DNA of 64,000 nucleotides, from contig NC_057322.1 in NCBI RefSeq assembly GCF_000687475.1, positions 2,294,001 through 2,358,000 of the forward strand, in the 5' to 3' direction. The translations under genes and the position numbers were made by a program. The notes below the pieces were generated by a model, which worked only from the letters and a program-made list of their open reading frames with translations, was not told the DNA's origin and ran no database searches. Shown here in pieces: positions 31,896 to 42,090 of the stretch; the stretch's first letter is position 1, and every line of letters starts with the position of its first letter. This DNA is from Ustilaginoidea virens. Taxonomy: Eukaryota > Ascomycota > Sordariomycetes > Hypocreales > Clavicipitaceae.

Positions 31896-33470
31896 GACTT
31901 TAGCTTCCTAGAACTATATTAGGTAGTAATTAGTTCTGCATATGGCATTAAGGAGTATTATTAGGGCTCTAAGAACCGGTTCTTTATAGGCTTTAAGGAA
32001 TCCCGCTGGTATACTATTAGGGCCTAATACTTTCCAGCTGGCTATATATCGGAGGGCGTTATAGATATCTACTTTAGAGAATTCGTCTTTAGGGGCGAAT
32101 ATTGCGTTGGTAAGGCAGGGGAATTGTGGGTCTAGGATATTATTAAGGGTGGCTATTAATATCGGGAAGAATCTTTCTGCTAGTACTTCTGCTTTAGAGG
32201 AATATATTTTTGCTTCTTATATTTAGGCTCTTTCGCCTTGGAGAAGTATAGGGATTTCTCTTAATTTTAGGGGGAGTCTGCTGTGTATCTAGGCCTATTT
32301 CTCTAGGGACTATAGGTCTGCGTTTTTCGTTATAGCCTTATTAATAGCTTCTCTCTATATCCGGCGCCTTTCCTATTAGATAACCTTAGTTTAGTTTATC
32401 TCTGCTCTTTATGCTATTAACTAATTGAGGCTAGTATAGTCTTTTCTCTAATTCCTTATAGCCTTGCGGGCCGCTATTATAGCCGATTGTACTTCCTGGG
32501 TCTACTATAGGGCCCTTCCTGGCGGTTTGGTTCCTCTCTTAGGTATAGCGATATTAGCGATAGCCTATAGTTAGGTTGTAAGCTATTAGGCGAAAGCATC
32601 AATCTCTATAGGGGATTGGGGTAGGTGCGAGGCGTATAGGATAGCTATCCTAACTTTAGCTTTAGCTTAAGTAAGGATTTTATTAAGTTTCTTCTATTAG
32701 TGTATCGGCGGTAGTTTGTGAAACTTATCTGGTTTTATTTCTACCTAGATTACCTAAGGGATGTAGTCGGATCCGGTAATATCTGCCGCCCCTATAAACT
32801 CTACGTTAAGGTCTCCTATGCTCTATATATAGTCGATAGTGCTATTACGTTTGCCTAGGGCTTATCTAGTTATCTCTCCCTATAATATTATAAGGGTTAG
32901 CTTCTATTTTAATGCGAGTTCGAGGAGGGTATTATAGCCTAGGGAGGTTCTATAAGAGCGGTCTTATATAGGGTAGTAGATATTAAAGTCACTAGTAAAG
33001 ATACTGTGGGGGTGAGGGGTAGTTTAGGCGAATTCTTAGAGGGGGGTAGACTAATTCGGGGAAGGGATTAGGGAGTAAATAGAGTAGATATCGGTATTTT
33101 AGAGTATAATATAGTATTAGTCTGGACCTAAGTCTATTGCCTAGGAGCCAGGAGCGTGTCTTTTATAGATATAGATCGCTATGCATCTACTATAGGCGGC
33201 TATTTAGTATCTGCTGAGGCTGGAGTATAGGGGGAGTCTATCTAGGGCTGCGAATTCCTAGAGGGCGATAATATCCGGTTCGGATTTATAGTTAAAGGTA
33301 AGGTACGCTAGTAGTAATTTCTTTTATATATTCTAGTATAGTACCTCTATTATTAGTATTAGGGCTAGGGGGTCGGGGCTTTTAGTGCGTTAGTAGCGGT
33401 AGGCTCGGATAAGTCAGGTTAGAAGAAAGTAGTAATATTATTACTACTATTAGTCCTCTCGGGGGCGATA
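31896..33470 (-). pseudogene. LINE ORF2, endonuclease and N-terminal RT half
   Basis: Minus strand, right of the Gypsy insertion. Near 32,900-33,000 the frame reads TSDFNIYYPIQDRSYRT, corresponding to the GDFN-x-HHP motif of apurinic-type LINE endonucleases with His changed to Tyr. Other pieces include NYKSEPDIIAL (family: KPDIIALQE). The frame continues into the RT domain interrupted at 31,895/24,548. Stops are TAA/TAG. Confidence 0.75.
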
Positions 33471-33599
33471 GAGCTTTCTTTATATAATTTGCCGATTCGT
33501 TTTCTTAAGGAGTCCTCCCTTAGGGAGTTATTAGCGAGGTATCTATAGCCCCTATCCTTTAGGATAGGGGGGGGAGGCATCGATAAGGTGCTAATAGTT

Positions 33600-34786
33600 G
33601 CGAACTATATTAGTCTGGTGCTATAAGCCTATTTTGCGATGTCCTATTGCCTATTCGCTATAGGGCAAAGTCGAGACTAGGCCGGATAGGGTCTTTAGTA
33701 ATTAAGGCAGTACTCTCTTTTATTGCTAATAATGCTAGGGCAGTCTTTATCTCTATTAGGGTATCTCTCTGCGCTATACTATCTGCATCGAGGGGTCTCT
33801 ATACAGTAATTCGCAATATATCCGAATTTAAAGTATTAATAGCACTATCTTAGGTAGATAGTTTCGTTATATAGTTCGGCCTTAAAGATTTCTATTTAGT
33901 AGATAACTCTAGTCTTATAGAATCGGTTTACTACTTTTACGTTAGTTACTCTAATAATTAGGGGGGCTCTTATTGCTTTTTCGCGGGGTTTTCTTATAGC
34001 GACTTTATTAATACTAGGGCTATTAGCTTAGGCTAGGTTTAGTTTAATATCTTCAATAGGGACATTCTTAGAGAATTAGGTGGGGAATCCTTTAATAATA
34101 ATACTAAAGGTGCGGATATTTAGTGCAGCTTTTATACCGAATGCAAGGGGGATCTAGGTAGTTTCTATAGTAAAACGGGATGCGGCTTCTACGAAGGTGA
34201 TAACTGTGTCTCCGCTATAGAGTCGGCGAGCGGCAATAGCATTAATACCTCTAGTAGTAGTATTTACCGCTTTTATAATCTCAATAGGGGTTCTCTATCG
34301 TAAGTTCTTAGTAATATTATCTCCTTTAATTATTATTTTACAGTAGATTCTCGGCGGTATAGGTAAGGTGGTCGGTCTAGGTAGTGCAGTCGTTAGTATG
34401 CCTTTAGTAGCGATACTGGCCTAGGTCGTTCCAAAGGGGATCTTTAAGGCAAAAGCTTTATTTATAGCACTCTCTACTATTTTTTCTAGATTATTAATTA
34501 TAATAAGGTTCGAGTTCGGGTTCAAGGCAGAATTAGTTCGGTTAATATATTTAATACTATCGACCAGGCTAGTAATAGCGTTCTATATATTTCCTAGCAT
34601 AGCTGCCGGGATGTAGTCTGTAATCTTTTAGTAATATTATTTAAGCAATTCGGTTTTTTCTCGGGTTCCTACATTAGTTTATACGATATTGCCGCTAATT
34701 CGTCCGTAATTATCGTTAGCAATAGTAATACGGTGGTTATAGTGGCTTGACTTGAGTCTACCCCTGTTTCTTCTGTCTAAATCCAT
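33600..34786 (-). pseudogene. LINE ORF1 fossil
   Basis: An ATG at 34786 (minus) opens MDLDRRNRGRLKSSHYNHR and IANDNYGRISGNIV, followed by TAA and coherent sequence (TNVGTREKTELLK). It lies at the 5' end of the LINE, where Tad/Jockey elements carry a gag-like ORF1. No zinc knuckle could be confirmed. The left boundary is approximate. About 150 bp of 5' UTR lie between it and the target duplication. Confidence 0.6.
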
Positions 34787-34937
34787 AATTTCCGCCGCCT
34801 TGATTGCGCCTTCCTCCCGGTGCCGATATGCTATTAGCGGATGGGGTAAGATGAGGTAAGGGATTGATTTATCAACTTTTTGACTGTTTTAGGGGTGTAT
34901 TCGCGCCGGTACCGAGGTGCGGGCGAAATCGCGAAAA

Positions 34938-35345
34938 GTGATAGGGGTGTTATACCTACGTACCTACTAAATATTAAATCGACTTAGTATATGCTTATAT
35001 ACGCTAAATTTCGCGTGTATATAAAGTACCGCTCTATAATAAGGGGCAACCATTTGCTCCCTAGGGCAACCAGTTAAGTAAAGTATTACTATATACTATA
35101 TACTATTAAACTCGCGTGTACGTAAAGTATCCGACTATCGTTGTTTTTTTAAGCTAAATCTAGAAAATCCTCTGGCGATAGGGGTATTGTACCTATATAC
35201 CTACTAAATATTAAATCGACTCAATATATACTTATATGCGCTAAATTTCGCGTGCATATAAAGTACCGCTCTATAAGTAAGGGGCAAATATTTGACTAAA
35301 GTATCACTATATATTATATACTATAAAATTCGCGTGTATATAAAG
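34938..35345. repeat. 237-bp tandem array, copy A, last units
   Basis: Continuation of the split fourth unit and the fifth unit (anchor at 35175), ending at the 57-bp array. Confidence 0.88.
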
Positions 35346-35349
35346 TATC

Positions 35350-35790
35350 CTAAAGGCGCGCAAGTAATATACGTGATTACCTTACTGTAAAGGCTGGCAG
35401 GGGATTCGGCAAAAGGCGCGTAAGTAATATACGTAACCTCACTCTAAAGGCATGCAGTGTATACAGCAAAAGGCGCGTAAGTAATATATGTGACCTCACT
35501 CTAAAGGCATGCAGGGTATATAGCAAAAGGCACGCAAGCAATACACGTGACCTCACTCTAAAGGCATATAGTGCATACAGCAAAAGGCGCGCAAGTAATA
35601 TACGTGACCTCACTCTAAAGGCATACAGTGCATATAGCAAAAGGCGCGTAAGTAATATATATGACCTCACTCTAAAGGCATGCAGGGCATATAGTAAAAG
35701 GCGCGCAAGCAATATATGTGACCTTACTCTAAATATAGGCAGATGCGCTATTAGTATATATAATATTACCCTAAAGGCGTGCATATCAAA
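35350..35790 (-). repeat. 57-bp tandem array, copy A
   Basis: About seven units of AAAGGCGCGCAAGTAATATA plus a CCTCACTCTAAAGGCATGCA segment. Spacing is 56-60 bp, mostly 57. As 57 is 19 codons, the minus strand stays open for 135 codons (35377-35784) and spells a 19-residue repeat (HAFRVRSHILLTRLLLYTL). The frame is likely a by-product of unit length; a real membrane-associated repeat protein cannot be excluded. Confidence 0.85.
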
Positions 35791-36109
35791 TAAACCACTT
35801 TAGACCTACAGGTCCCAACTATACTATTGATTTAGTAGAAGTAAGATATATCTTCTTTATTCGTTTATTATTTCCCTTTATATATACACCCTATATTATA
35901 ATAGGTACCCTTTAATTCCTAATACTAGTACTACCACTCTATAGCATATAGCGCTTTATATATATATCGTACTATTATATATTACCTTATATACTTATCT
36001 CTTCGGACCTATAGGTCTTAGTAAGGCTTATATACCTACCTCTTCAGACCTGCAGGTCCCAATAAGGCTTATATACCTACCTCTTTAGACCTATAGGTCC
36101 CAATAAGGC

Positions 36110-36328
36110 TTGCATACTTATTTATTCAGACCTATAGGTCCTAATAGGCTTCTAGCTATACTAGGCGAAGCGGTAATAAAGAGGAAAAGGGCAGATAGCG
36201 CTATATCTAACGATATAGCCTTTTTATATATATATGCCGCAGTTATATATATATGCTGCGGTCATATAGGCAGCTGTGGCCGTACCGCGGCCTTATATGC
36301 CATATACTTAGTTAGATGCGCTAAATAA
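36110..36328 (+). other. 72-codon ORF conserved in both unit copies (copy A)
   Basis: Frame starting M-H-T-Y-L-F, with IGPNRLLAILGEAVI, RADSAISNDIAFLY and an end YAIYLVRCAK. The counterpart at 49848-50066 has the same length with about a dozen amino-acid differences, all explicable by transitions. It starts within a palindrome repeat. No family recognised. Survival of an open frame under RIP is notable but may be chance for a short frame. Confidence 0.35.
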
Positions 36329-36439
36329 TTGGCTGACTAACCGATTGACTAATAATTCTAATAGCGTTATTACCTTACTTTTTATTATTTACTACCTTAT
36401 GATTTTCTTCCTTATTAGCTTTATTCCTAATCTCTTTAT

Positions 36440-36715
36440 GTATTACCCTTTATACTAATACTCTCTTTCTTTTTCTTTACTTTTACTCTCTTTTTTCTTT
36501 CTTATTTTTACTCTCCTTTTTCTTTTTTATTTTTACTTTCTTCTTTTTTTCTTATATATTACTCTCTTCCTTTTTTTTTATATTTTACTCTCTTCCTTCT
36601 TTCTTATATATTACTCTCTTCTTTCTTTTTTATATTTTACTTTCTTCTTTCTTTCTTATATTTTACTCTTTTCCTTCTTTCTTATACTTTACTCTCCTCC
36701 TTATAGGATATAATT
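36440..36715. repeat. Polypyrimidine tract with ~28-bp period, copy A
   Basis: Strong strand asymmetry: repeated CTCTCTTCCTTCTTTCTTATA-like words of about 28 bp on the + strand. Copy B has the matching tract at 50,190-50,440 and shorter tracts occur at 37,260-37,400 and 50,880-51,020. Possible roles (promoter-like, triplex-forming) are inference. Confidence 0.75.
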
Positions 36716-37459
36716 TAGGCTTATATATATATTATTTAGACCTATAGGTCCCAATAGGGCTTGCATACTTATTTATTCAGACCTATAGGTCCTAATAGGG
36801 CTTGCATACTTATTTATTTAGACCTACAGGTCCTAATAGGCCTTATATACTTATTTATTTAGACCTGTAGGACCTATAGGGCTTGTATACTTATTTATTC
36901 AGACCTATAGGTCCTATAGGGCTTGCATGCTTATTTATTTAGACCTATAGGTCTTAATAGGCTTTTATCTATACTAGGCGAAGCGGGAAAAAGGAGGAAA
37001 AGGGCGGATAGCGCTATATCTAACGATATAGCCTTTATATATATATATGCAGCAGTTATATATACGTGCCGTAGTTACATATATATGCTGCAGATATAAG
37101 TGCATACTAGGGTTACGTAAGCAGCTGCTGCTATAACGCGGCTATATATGCCATATACCTATATACCTATTAGGTATGCTTATTACTTCCTATAATTTAC
37201 TGCTACCTTACGACCTTCTTCTTTACCAGCTTAATTTATAGCCTCTTTATCTACTACCTGTTATACCTATACTCTTTTCCTTCTTTTTTATCTTTACTCT
37301 TTTCTTTTATTTTTACTTTTATCCTTCTTTTTTTTTTTTACTCTTTTTTATCTTCCTTTTTTTTATTTTTATCCTTCTTTCTTACCTTTTACTTTCTTCC
37401 CTTTAGGATATAATTTCCCTACTCTATTGCCGGATTATAATACCTATATTATTATATTA

Positions 37460-38340
37460 ATGCCTCGGCCCTATAAATATTTTTATAAGGTTAGTAATAT
37501 TATAAGTGGGTATAAAGAATTCCTTGAAAATAATTTGGCTAATATAGAGCTATAGGATCGTTATCTTAGCAAAATGCTAGTTTATATATCGCTATATAAG
37601 TAATGGCTCGCCCGGTCTAATATTATATCATCCTAGCAAAATGCTAGTTCGTATATCCCTATATAAGGATTAGCTCGGCCTATCTACTACTATATTATCC
37701 TTAACGAGATGGGGGTACCTATTAATAAGCTATAGAAAATAATTTATTAGCAATATTACTCGTATGTAAGATCGACCACGCCTATATCGCTATACCTAGG
37801 CTTTTACTATACTTATCTTATAGGATAGGCAGTAAGAGCATACGAGAATATCGCTACTAGCGAAGGATTCTATATTAGCGGCAAAATGCCAATTATTAGT
37901 TATTATATATAAGCAGTATTACTTATACGCGAGATTAATTACGCCTATATCGCTGCATCCGGCCGTCTACTACGCCTACTTTATATAATAGTAAGTAAGA
38001 GCGCATAAGAATATCGCTACTAGCGAAAGATTTTATATTAGCGGGAAACTACTAACGCCTATCTACTACTATATAGTTGATCTTGCGTACGAGTAATATT
38101 GCTGATAATAGTAGAATACGGCTGGGTGCAGTTATATAGGCGTTATCCTGGACGAGATGGGGGTGCTTATAATTAAGCTGCAAAAGATGATATACTAGTA
38201 ATATTATTTATACGCGAGATCGACTACGCTTATATTGCTGCATCCGGCCGTCTACTATACCTACCTTACTAAATAGTAAGTAAAAGCGTATGAAAATATC
38301 GCGACCAGCGAAGGAGTATAGATTAGCGGCAAAATATATA
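37460..38340 (+). pseudogene. Argonaute PIWI C-terminal modules, degenerate series, copy A
   Basis: A frame opens at ATG 37460 (MPRPYKYFYKVSNIISGYKE). From about 37,640 it reads IQGLARPIYYYIIL, then INKLQKIIYQQYYSYVRSTT, PISLYPGFYYTYL and VRAYENIATSEGFYISGKMP. This follows the end of an Argonaute PIWI domain: QGT-x-RP-x-HYHV, the LQ helix, Y-x-R-x-T..S..P..YYA-x-L..RAR, with His to Tyr and Gln to stop changes typical of RIP. Shifted-frame modules repeat the tail at about 37,905-38,030 and 38,150-38,335, and a partial head lies at 37,570-37,630. The catalytic Asp residues of PIWI lie upstream in the domain and are not seen. Non-functional as it stands. Confidence 0.6.
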
Positions 38341-38344
38341 TGCC

Positions 38345-39510
38345 ATTTTTAGCGATAACGAAAAGATATTTAGTTATAAAGACTTAAGGATTATATTGCA
38401 ATACCGAGTAAATAATATGAGACTATATATAGAAACTATCTATAGTAAGAAGTTGAAACCGCCGATTGGCGTTAATAAGCCTATGGATATTAATACTCTA
38501 CTTTAAGAGGGAAACTATTTGCCTAAAAGTAGGCTGCCCCTATCTTTGCTATATAGTATACGCTAATTGGGTCTAATTACCTTTATAAAAGGTTCCGATT
38601 TTGAAAATAGCGCTTAATAACTTGGCGATAATTAGACACCTTTTAGCACTCTTTATAAAACTATTAAAGGACTAAATGGAAAATATAAAGTCTAGAAGGG
38701 CAGTTTGGCTGACCCTGTAGTTTTATAGCTAAATATATATATCTAAATCTTAGTTCCTCTTTTTATTGAGGGCGGTTCCTATATTAGCTAGGACCCTAAT
38801 TTAGACTTACCTATGCTAGATTTATCTAATATAGACCGTTAGACCGTTTTTTTCCTATACTATATGCAAAAGTCGATTAATAAACTAGAGAAGATTAGTT
38901 CGTATATCGCTATATAAGGAATATATCGGCCTATGCACTACTACGTTATTTTAGACGAGATTAGGGTGCCTTTTAATAACCTATAGAAAATAATATATTA
39001 GTAATCTTATTTATACATAAGATCGATATCGCCTATATAGCTATACCCGGCCTTTTACTATACGTACCTTATAGTATAGCGAATAAGAGCGCAAGTATTC
39101 TTTAATAAGGTAAAGGATATATATAGGGAAATATCTATTGCTAAATAAATTGACGAAGATAATAATAAACTAGTCCCGAATAGCGATAATAGATAAGGCT
39201 AAGTAGAGTTAGCAATACCTACTCGGCTGCATTTAGAGCTAACTAGCGGGACTATCTATATAGTCCTTAGCCTTATCAAGAGGGATTTAGTATAATGAGT
39301 AAAAACTGGGGATTAATTTAGTAGATTTCTCGCACGTTTATGCGAATATAAGCTATTATTACTAGGCTCTCTTTTCTAGGTTATTAGGATATTATTCCTA
39401 TAAGCGATACTATAAGAACTAGATATATTAACTTTATTTATAGTTATGGAGAGAAGGACCTAAGAATATCGCAACTAGCGAAAGATTCTATATTAATAGT
39501 AAAATGCCAA
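38345..39510 (+). pseudogene. Hat1-like acetyltransferase fused to a PIWI tail, copy A
   Basis: One frame of about 390 codons with stops only at former Gln/Trp codons. It starts FSDNEKIFSYKDLRI and IYSKKLKPPIGVNKP, then YKVQKGSLADPVVLQLNIYI, QILVPLFIEGGSYI and D-R-[TAG]-TVFFLY. This order matches the N-terminal and mid part of type-B histone acetyltransferase Hat1 (EKIFGYKGL; SLADP; FIEGGS-x-I; DRWTVFFLY). At about 38,895 the frame passes into IAIQGIYRPMHYYVILDEI, LQKIIYQQSYLYIRSISP and LYPAFYYTYL, a PIWI C-terminal module. From 39,110 an unidentified stretch follows (ELTSGTIYIVLSLI, FSRFLARLCEYK). Copy B repeats the same chimera, so the fusion predates the duplication. Confidence 0.6.
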
Positions 39511-39519
39511 CTCTTAATA

Positions 39520-39690
39520 ATTATATATTAGCACTATTATTTATACGCTAGATCGGCCACTCCTCTATCGCTATACCCGCCTGTTTTCTATACGTACCTT
39601 ACTAAATAGTAAGTAAAAGCGCATAAGAATATCGCAACCAGTAAAGGATTCTAGCTTAGCGGCAAAATGCCACCCGACTTTTAGTTATAA
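39520..39690 (+). pseudogene. Further PIWI-tail module, copy A
   Basis: Reads HYYLYARSATPLSLYPPVFY, then TYLTK and KAHKNIATSKGF-x-LSGKMP with TAG/TAA at Gln. It is the same tail as in the upstream modules. Sequence up to about 39,850 continues in frame (INFVCGYREKDLRV, FRSFSGIGSFFYYLTRYKGI) without recognised homology. Confidence 0.5.
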
Positions 39691-39879
39691 TATATTAATT
39701 TTGTTTGCGGTTATAGAGAGAAAGACCTTAGAGTTGACTAATTGGCGAAAGGAATGGCTCTACCTAGCGCTAATAAGACTTAGGCCCCTAAGTTTAGGTC
39801 TTTTAGCGGTATCGGCTCTTTTTTTTACTACCTAACTCGATATAAAGGTATCCCTAGGCTATAGGCATTCTATCTAGCT

Positions 39880-40569
39880 TATTAATAGCTAAAGAAGATA
39901 ATAGCTAAAGAAGATAATAGCTAAAGAAGATAATTATTACAGCCCCTAGGCTGTAGGCATTCTATCTAGCTTATTAACGGCGGAAGAAAATAATAACTAA
40001 AGAAGATAAATATTACGGCCCCTAGGCATTAATAATTTTCTATAGTGGCATAACCGCATAGTGCGGGGCAATATTACTTGCCAGCTAATAGCAGCCGTCT
40101 GCCCCGCTCATTTAGACTATGCACTATATATACACTATATAGCTAGGCGTGCTTTAGTCTTAGCATATAGTATGGCTTTACCTAGCTGCTCTAACTTCCC
40201 CCTTCTACCTCTTATCCGCCTTAGTTAGCGGTAAAATACCAACTAACTAATAGTTATTCTATATTAGTATAGGCATAAAGGAGAATTGCGGTTCTCTATA
40301 AACCTCGATAAAAATAGGCAGCTAGCCGGTGCTTTAGTATAAGATTCAGCACGCTTTCTCATCACGCTATAAGCCACAACTAAAGTGCATATTAGCCACT
40401 CTTACCTTACAATCTTCCTAATGCCTAACTACTACTAATTAGTATAGGTATAAAGGAGAACTGCGGTTCTCTATAAACCTCGATGAAAATAGGCAGTTAG
40501 CTGGTGCTCTAATACGAGATTTAGCACGCTTTTTTATCATACTGCGAGCTATAACTAAAGTGCATATTA
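39880..40569. repeat. Short direct repeats and ~175-bp duplicated segment, copy A
   Basis: AATAGCTAAAGAAGATAATA is repeated three times at 39,890-39,935. A segment with ATAAAGGAGAA, GCGGTTCTCTATAAACCTCG and AAAGTGCATATTAGCCACTC occurs twice, 175 bp apart (anchors 40271, 40446). The counterpart is at 53,500-54,190. No gene is seen. Confidence 0.7.
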
Positions 40570-40700
40570 GCCACTCTTAAGATAATATACTAGTAATATT
40601 ACTTATATACGAGATCGACCACGCCTATATTGCTATATCCGGCCGTTTACTACGCCCACCTTACCAGATAGCAAGCAAGAGCGCTAATTCTATATAGGCT
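40570..40700 (+). pseudogene. Further PIWI-tail module, copy A
   Basis: Reads QYYLYTRSTTPILLYPAVYY and AHLTRQQARA before joining unrelated sequence. It is the last module of the series in this copy and lacks the IATSEG tail. Confidence 0.45.
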
Positions 40701-40779
40701 ACAGGCCTTATTTAGTATACCTTTACTAATTTACTATAAATAGATAAAGAGAGCATTCTAGGGGCTACAATATAGCGCT

Positions 40780-41300
40780 AGGTAATAAAGAATCCGCTCC
40801 CTAAGATACGAAAGGCTAAAGCGAACGGCCACTATAGTATATATATAGACTCGCTCCTTTAACTAAATATTATAGCGGCATTTAATATAGTGATTATACC
40901 TGCCTTATCTACTTACCCCTAAATAAAAGACTCCTACTATATAGAGAAGATCTGCAACAGACCTAAGAGCTACTGCTTAATTGCTAAGGCTAACGGAGCT
41001 ATATTCAAGCTATACCGCACGCGCAGTGGCACGATAATTAAGCCTATAATGGCTAAGGAGGAAGGTTTCGCTAAGCCTAAGCCTATCTACCTACTTACTA
41101 GCAGTAGCCCAGACGAGCAGCAGATATAGTAGCGCTTTAGGGATATAGCTAAGAAGGGGAATATAGAGCCGCCTATTATAGCGGCAGACTGGCTTACAGA
41201 TATAGCTATAGCGCAGCAAGTGCGATTTAAAGATAAGTTTCTAATTAAAAACTTTAGCCGAAAGACTCTTTCTTATAAAAGTATTAACCTATAAGGCTTT
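40780..41300 (+). pseudogene. Unidentified fossil ORF, copy A
   Basis: A coherent frame of about 170 codons: NPLPKIRKAKANGHYSIYID, IIAAFNIVIIPALSTYP, then IYLLTSSSPDEQQI and IEPPIIAADWLTDIAIAQQV. The AADWL segment recalls the conserved Trp of BRCT domains, but this is weak. Few stops (TAA/TAG at Gln). Conserved in copy B at 54,390-54,910. Confidence 0.35.
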
Positions 41301-42090
41301 CCGGAAATATAGCTTAACTATCGCAATAAGGCTATTTTAGGCCTAGTTAATCGTCTTTCCGGAAAGATAGCTTAACTATCGTAATAAGGCTATTTCAGGC
41401 CTAGTTAATCCGTAATAATAACGAGTAGATATTAAAAAAAATTTTGCGGACTTAAAGTTATCGGAGGACCTATACCTGAAAATATATAGCATTATTCCGG
41501 AAAGAGGGCTTTATATAAGCCATTCTAACATACTGACTATCGCAATAAGGCTATTTCGGTCCTAGTTAATCCGCAATAACGACGAGCAGATATTAAAAAT
41601 AATATTGCAGATTTAAAGTTGTCGGAGGACCTATACCTGAAAATATATAGTGTCGTTCTAGAAAAAGGGCTTTATATAAGCCATTCTAACATACTGACTA
41701 TCGCAATAAGGCTATTTCGGGCCTGGTTAATCCGCAATAACGATAAGCAGATATTGAAAATAATATTGCGGACTTAAAGTTGTCGGAGGACCTATACCTA
41801 AAAATATATGGCATCTTTCCGGAAAGAGGGCTTTATATAAGCCATTCTAATATACTAACTATCGCAATAAGGCTATTTCGGGCCTAATCAATCCGCAATA
41901 ACGACGAGCAAATATTGAAAATAATATTGCGGACTTAAAGTTATCGAAGGACCCATACCTAAAAATATACGGCATCGGTCCGGAAAGAGGGCTTTATATA
42001 AGCTATTCTAACGTACTAACTATTGCAATAAGGCTATTTCGGGCCTAGTTAATAGGCTTTCCGGGAAGAGGGCTTTATATAAGCCACTCT
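41297..42090. repeat. ~161-bp tandem array, copy A
   Basis: Units anchored on CCGGAAAGAGGGCTTTATAT start at about 41497, 41659, 41819 and 41980 (160-162 bp apart), with partial units at both ends. Unit content includes CGCAATAAGGCTATTTCGGG and TTGCGGACTTAAAGTTGTCG. Copy B has one unit fewer. A unit of 162 bp would be 54 codons, but no frame persists across the array. Confidence 0.82.

Larger units (their letters stand above)
20783..34939 (-). mobile_element. LINE (Tad-like non-LTR retrotransposon), RIP-degraded, nested Gypsy inside
   Basis: Lies within the 237-bp array and is flanked by a 15-bp target duplication, GATAGGGGTGTTATA (20768-20782 and 34940-34954). The left end is an (AT)n tract, fitting the 3' tail of a minus-strand element. 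ORF1, endonuclease and RT remnants occur on the minus strand in that order from right to left. Without the Gypsy insertion the element is about 6.8 kb. All frames are interrupted by TAA/TAG in the RIP manner. It is absent from copy B, so it arrived after the unit was duplicated. Confidence 0.88.
35795..37170. repeat. Palindrome-rich block with repeated GACCTATAGGTC, copy A
   Basis: Contains about ten copies of a 12-14-bp palindrome, GACCTATAGGTC or the variant GACCTGCAGGTC (36048), commonly followed by CCAATAGGCTTGCATACTTA. TGCA to TATA in the centre is exactly what RIP produces on both strands. Two related sub-blocks (36,050-36,330 and 36,900-37,170) each end in a short ORF-like module with GCGCTATATCTAACGATATA. 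C/T-rich tracts (36,440-36,715) lie between them. Confidence 0.75.

Noticed and set aside
35350..35790. CRISPR array
   Set aside because: The 57-bp units are repeated along their whole length, with no unique spacers and no cas genes; the genome is fungal.
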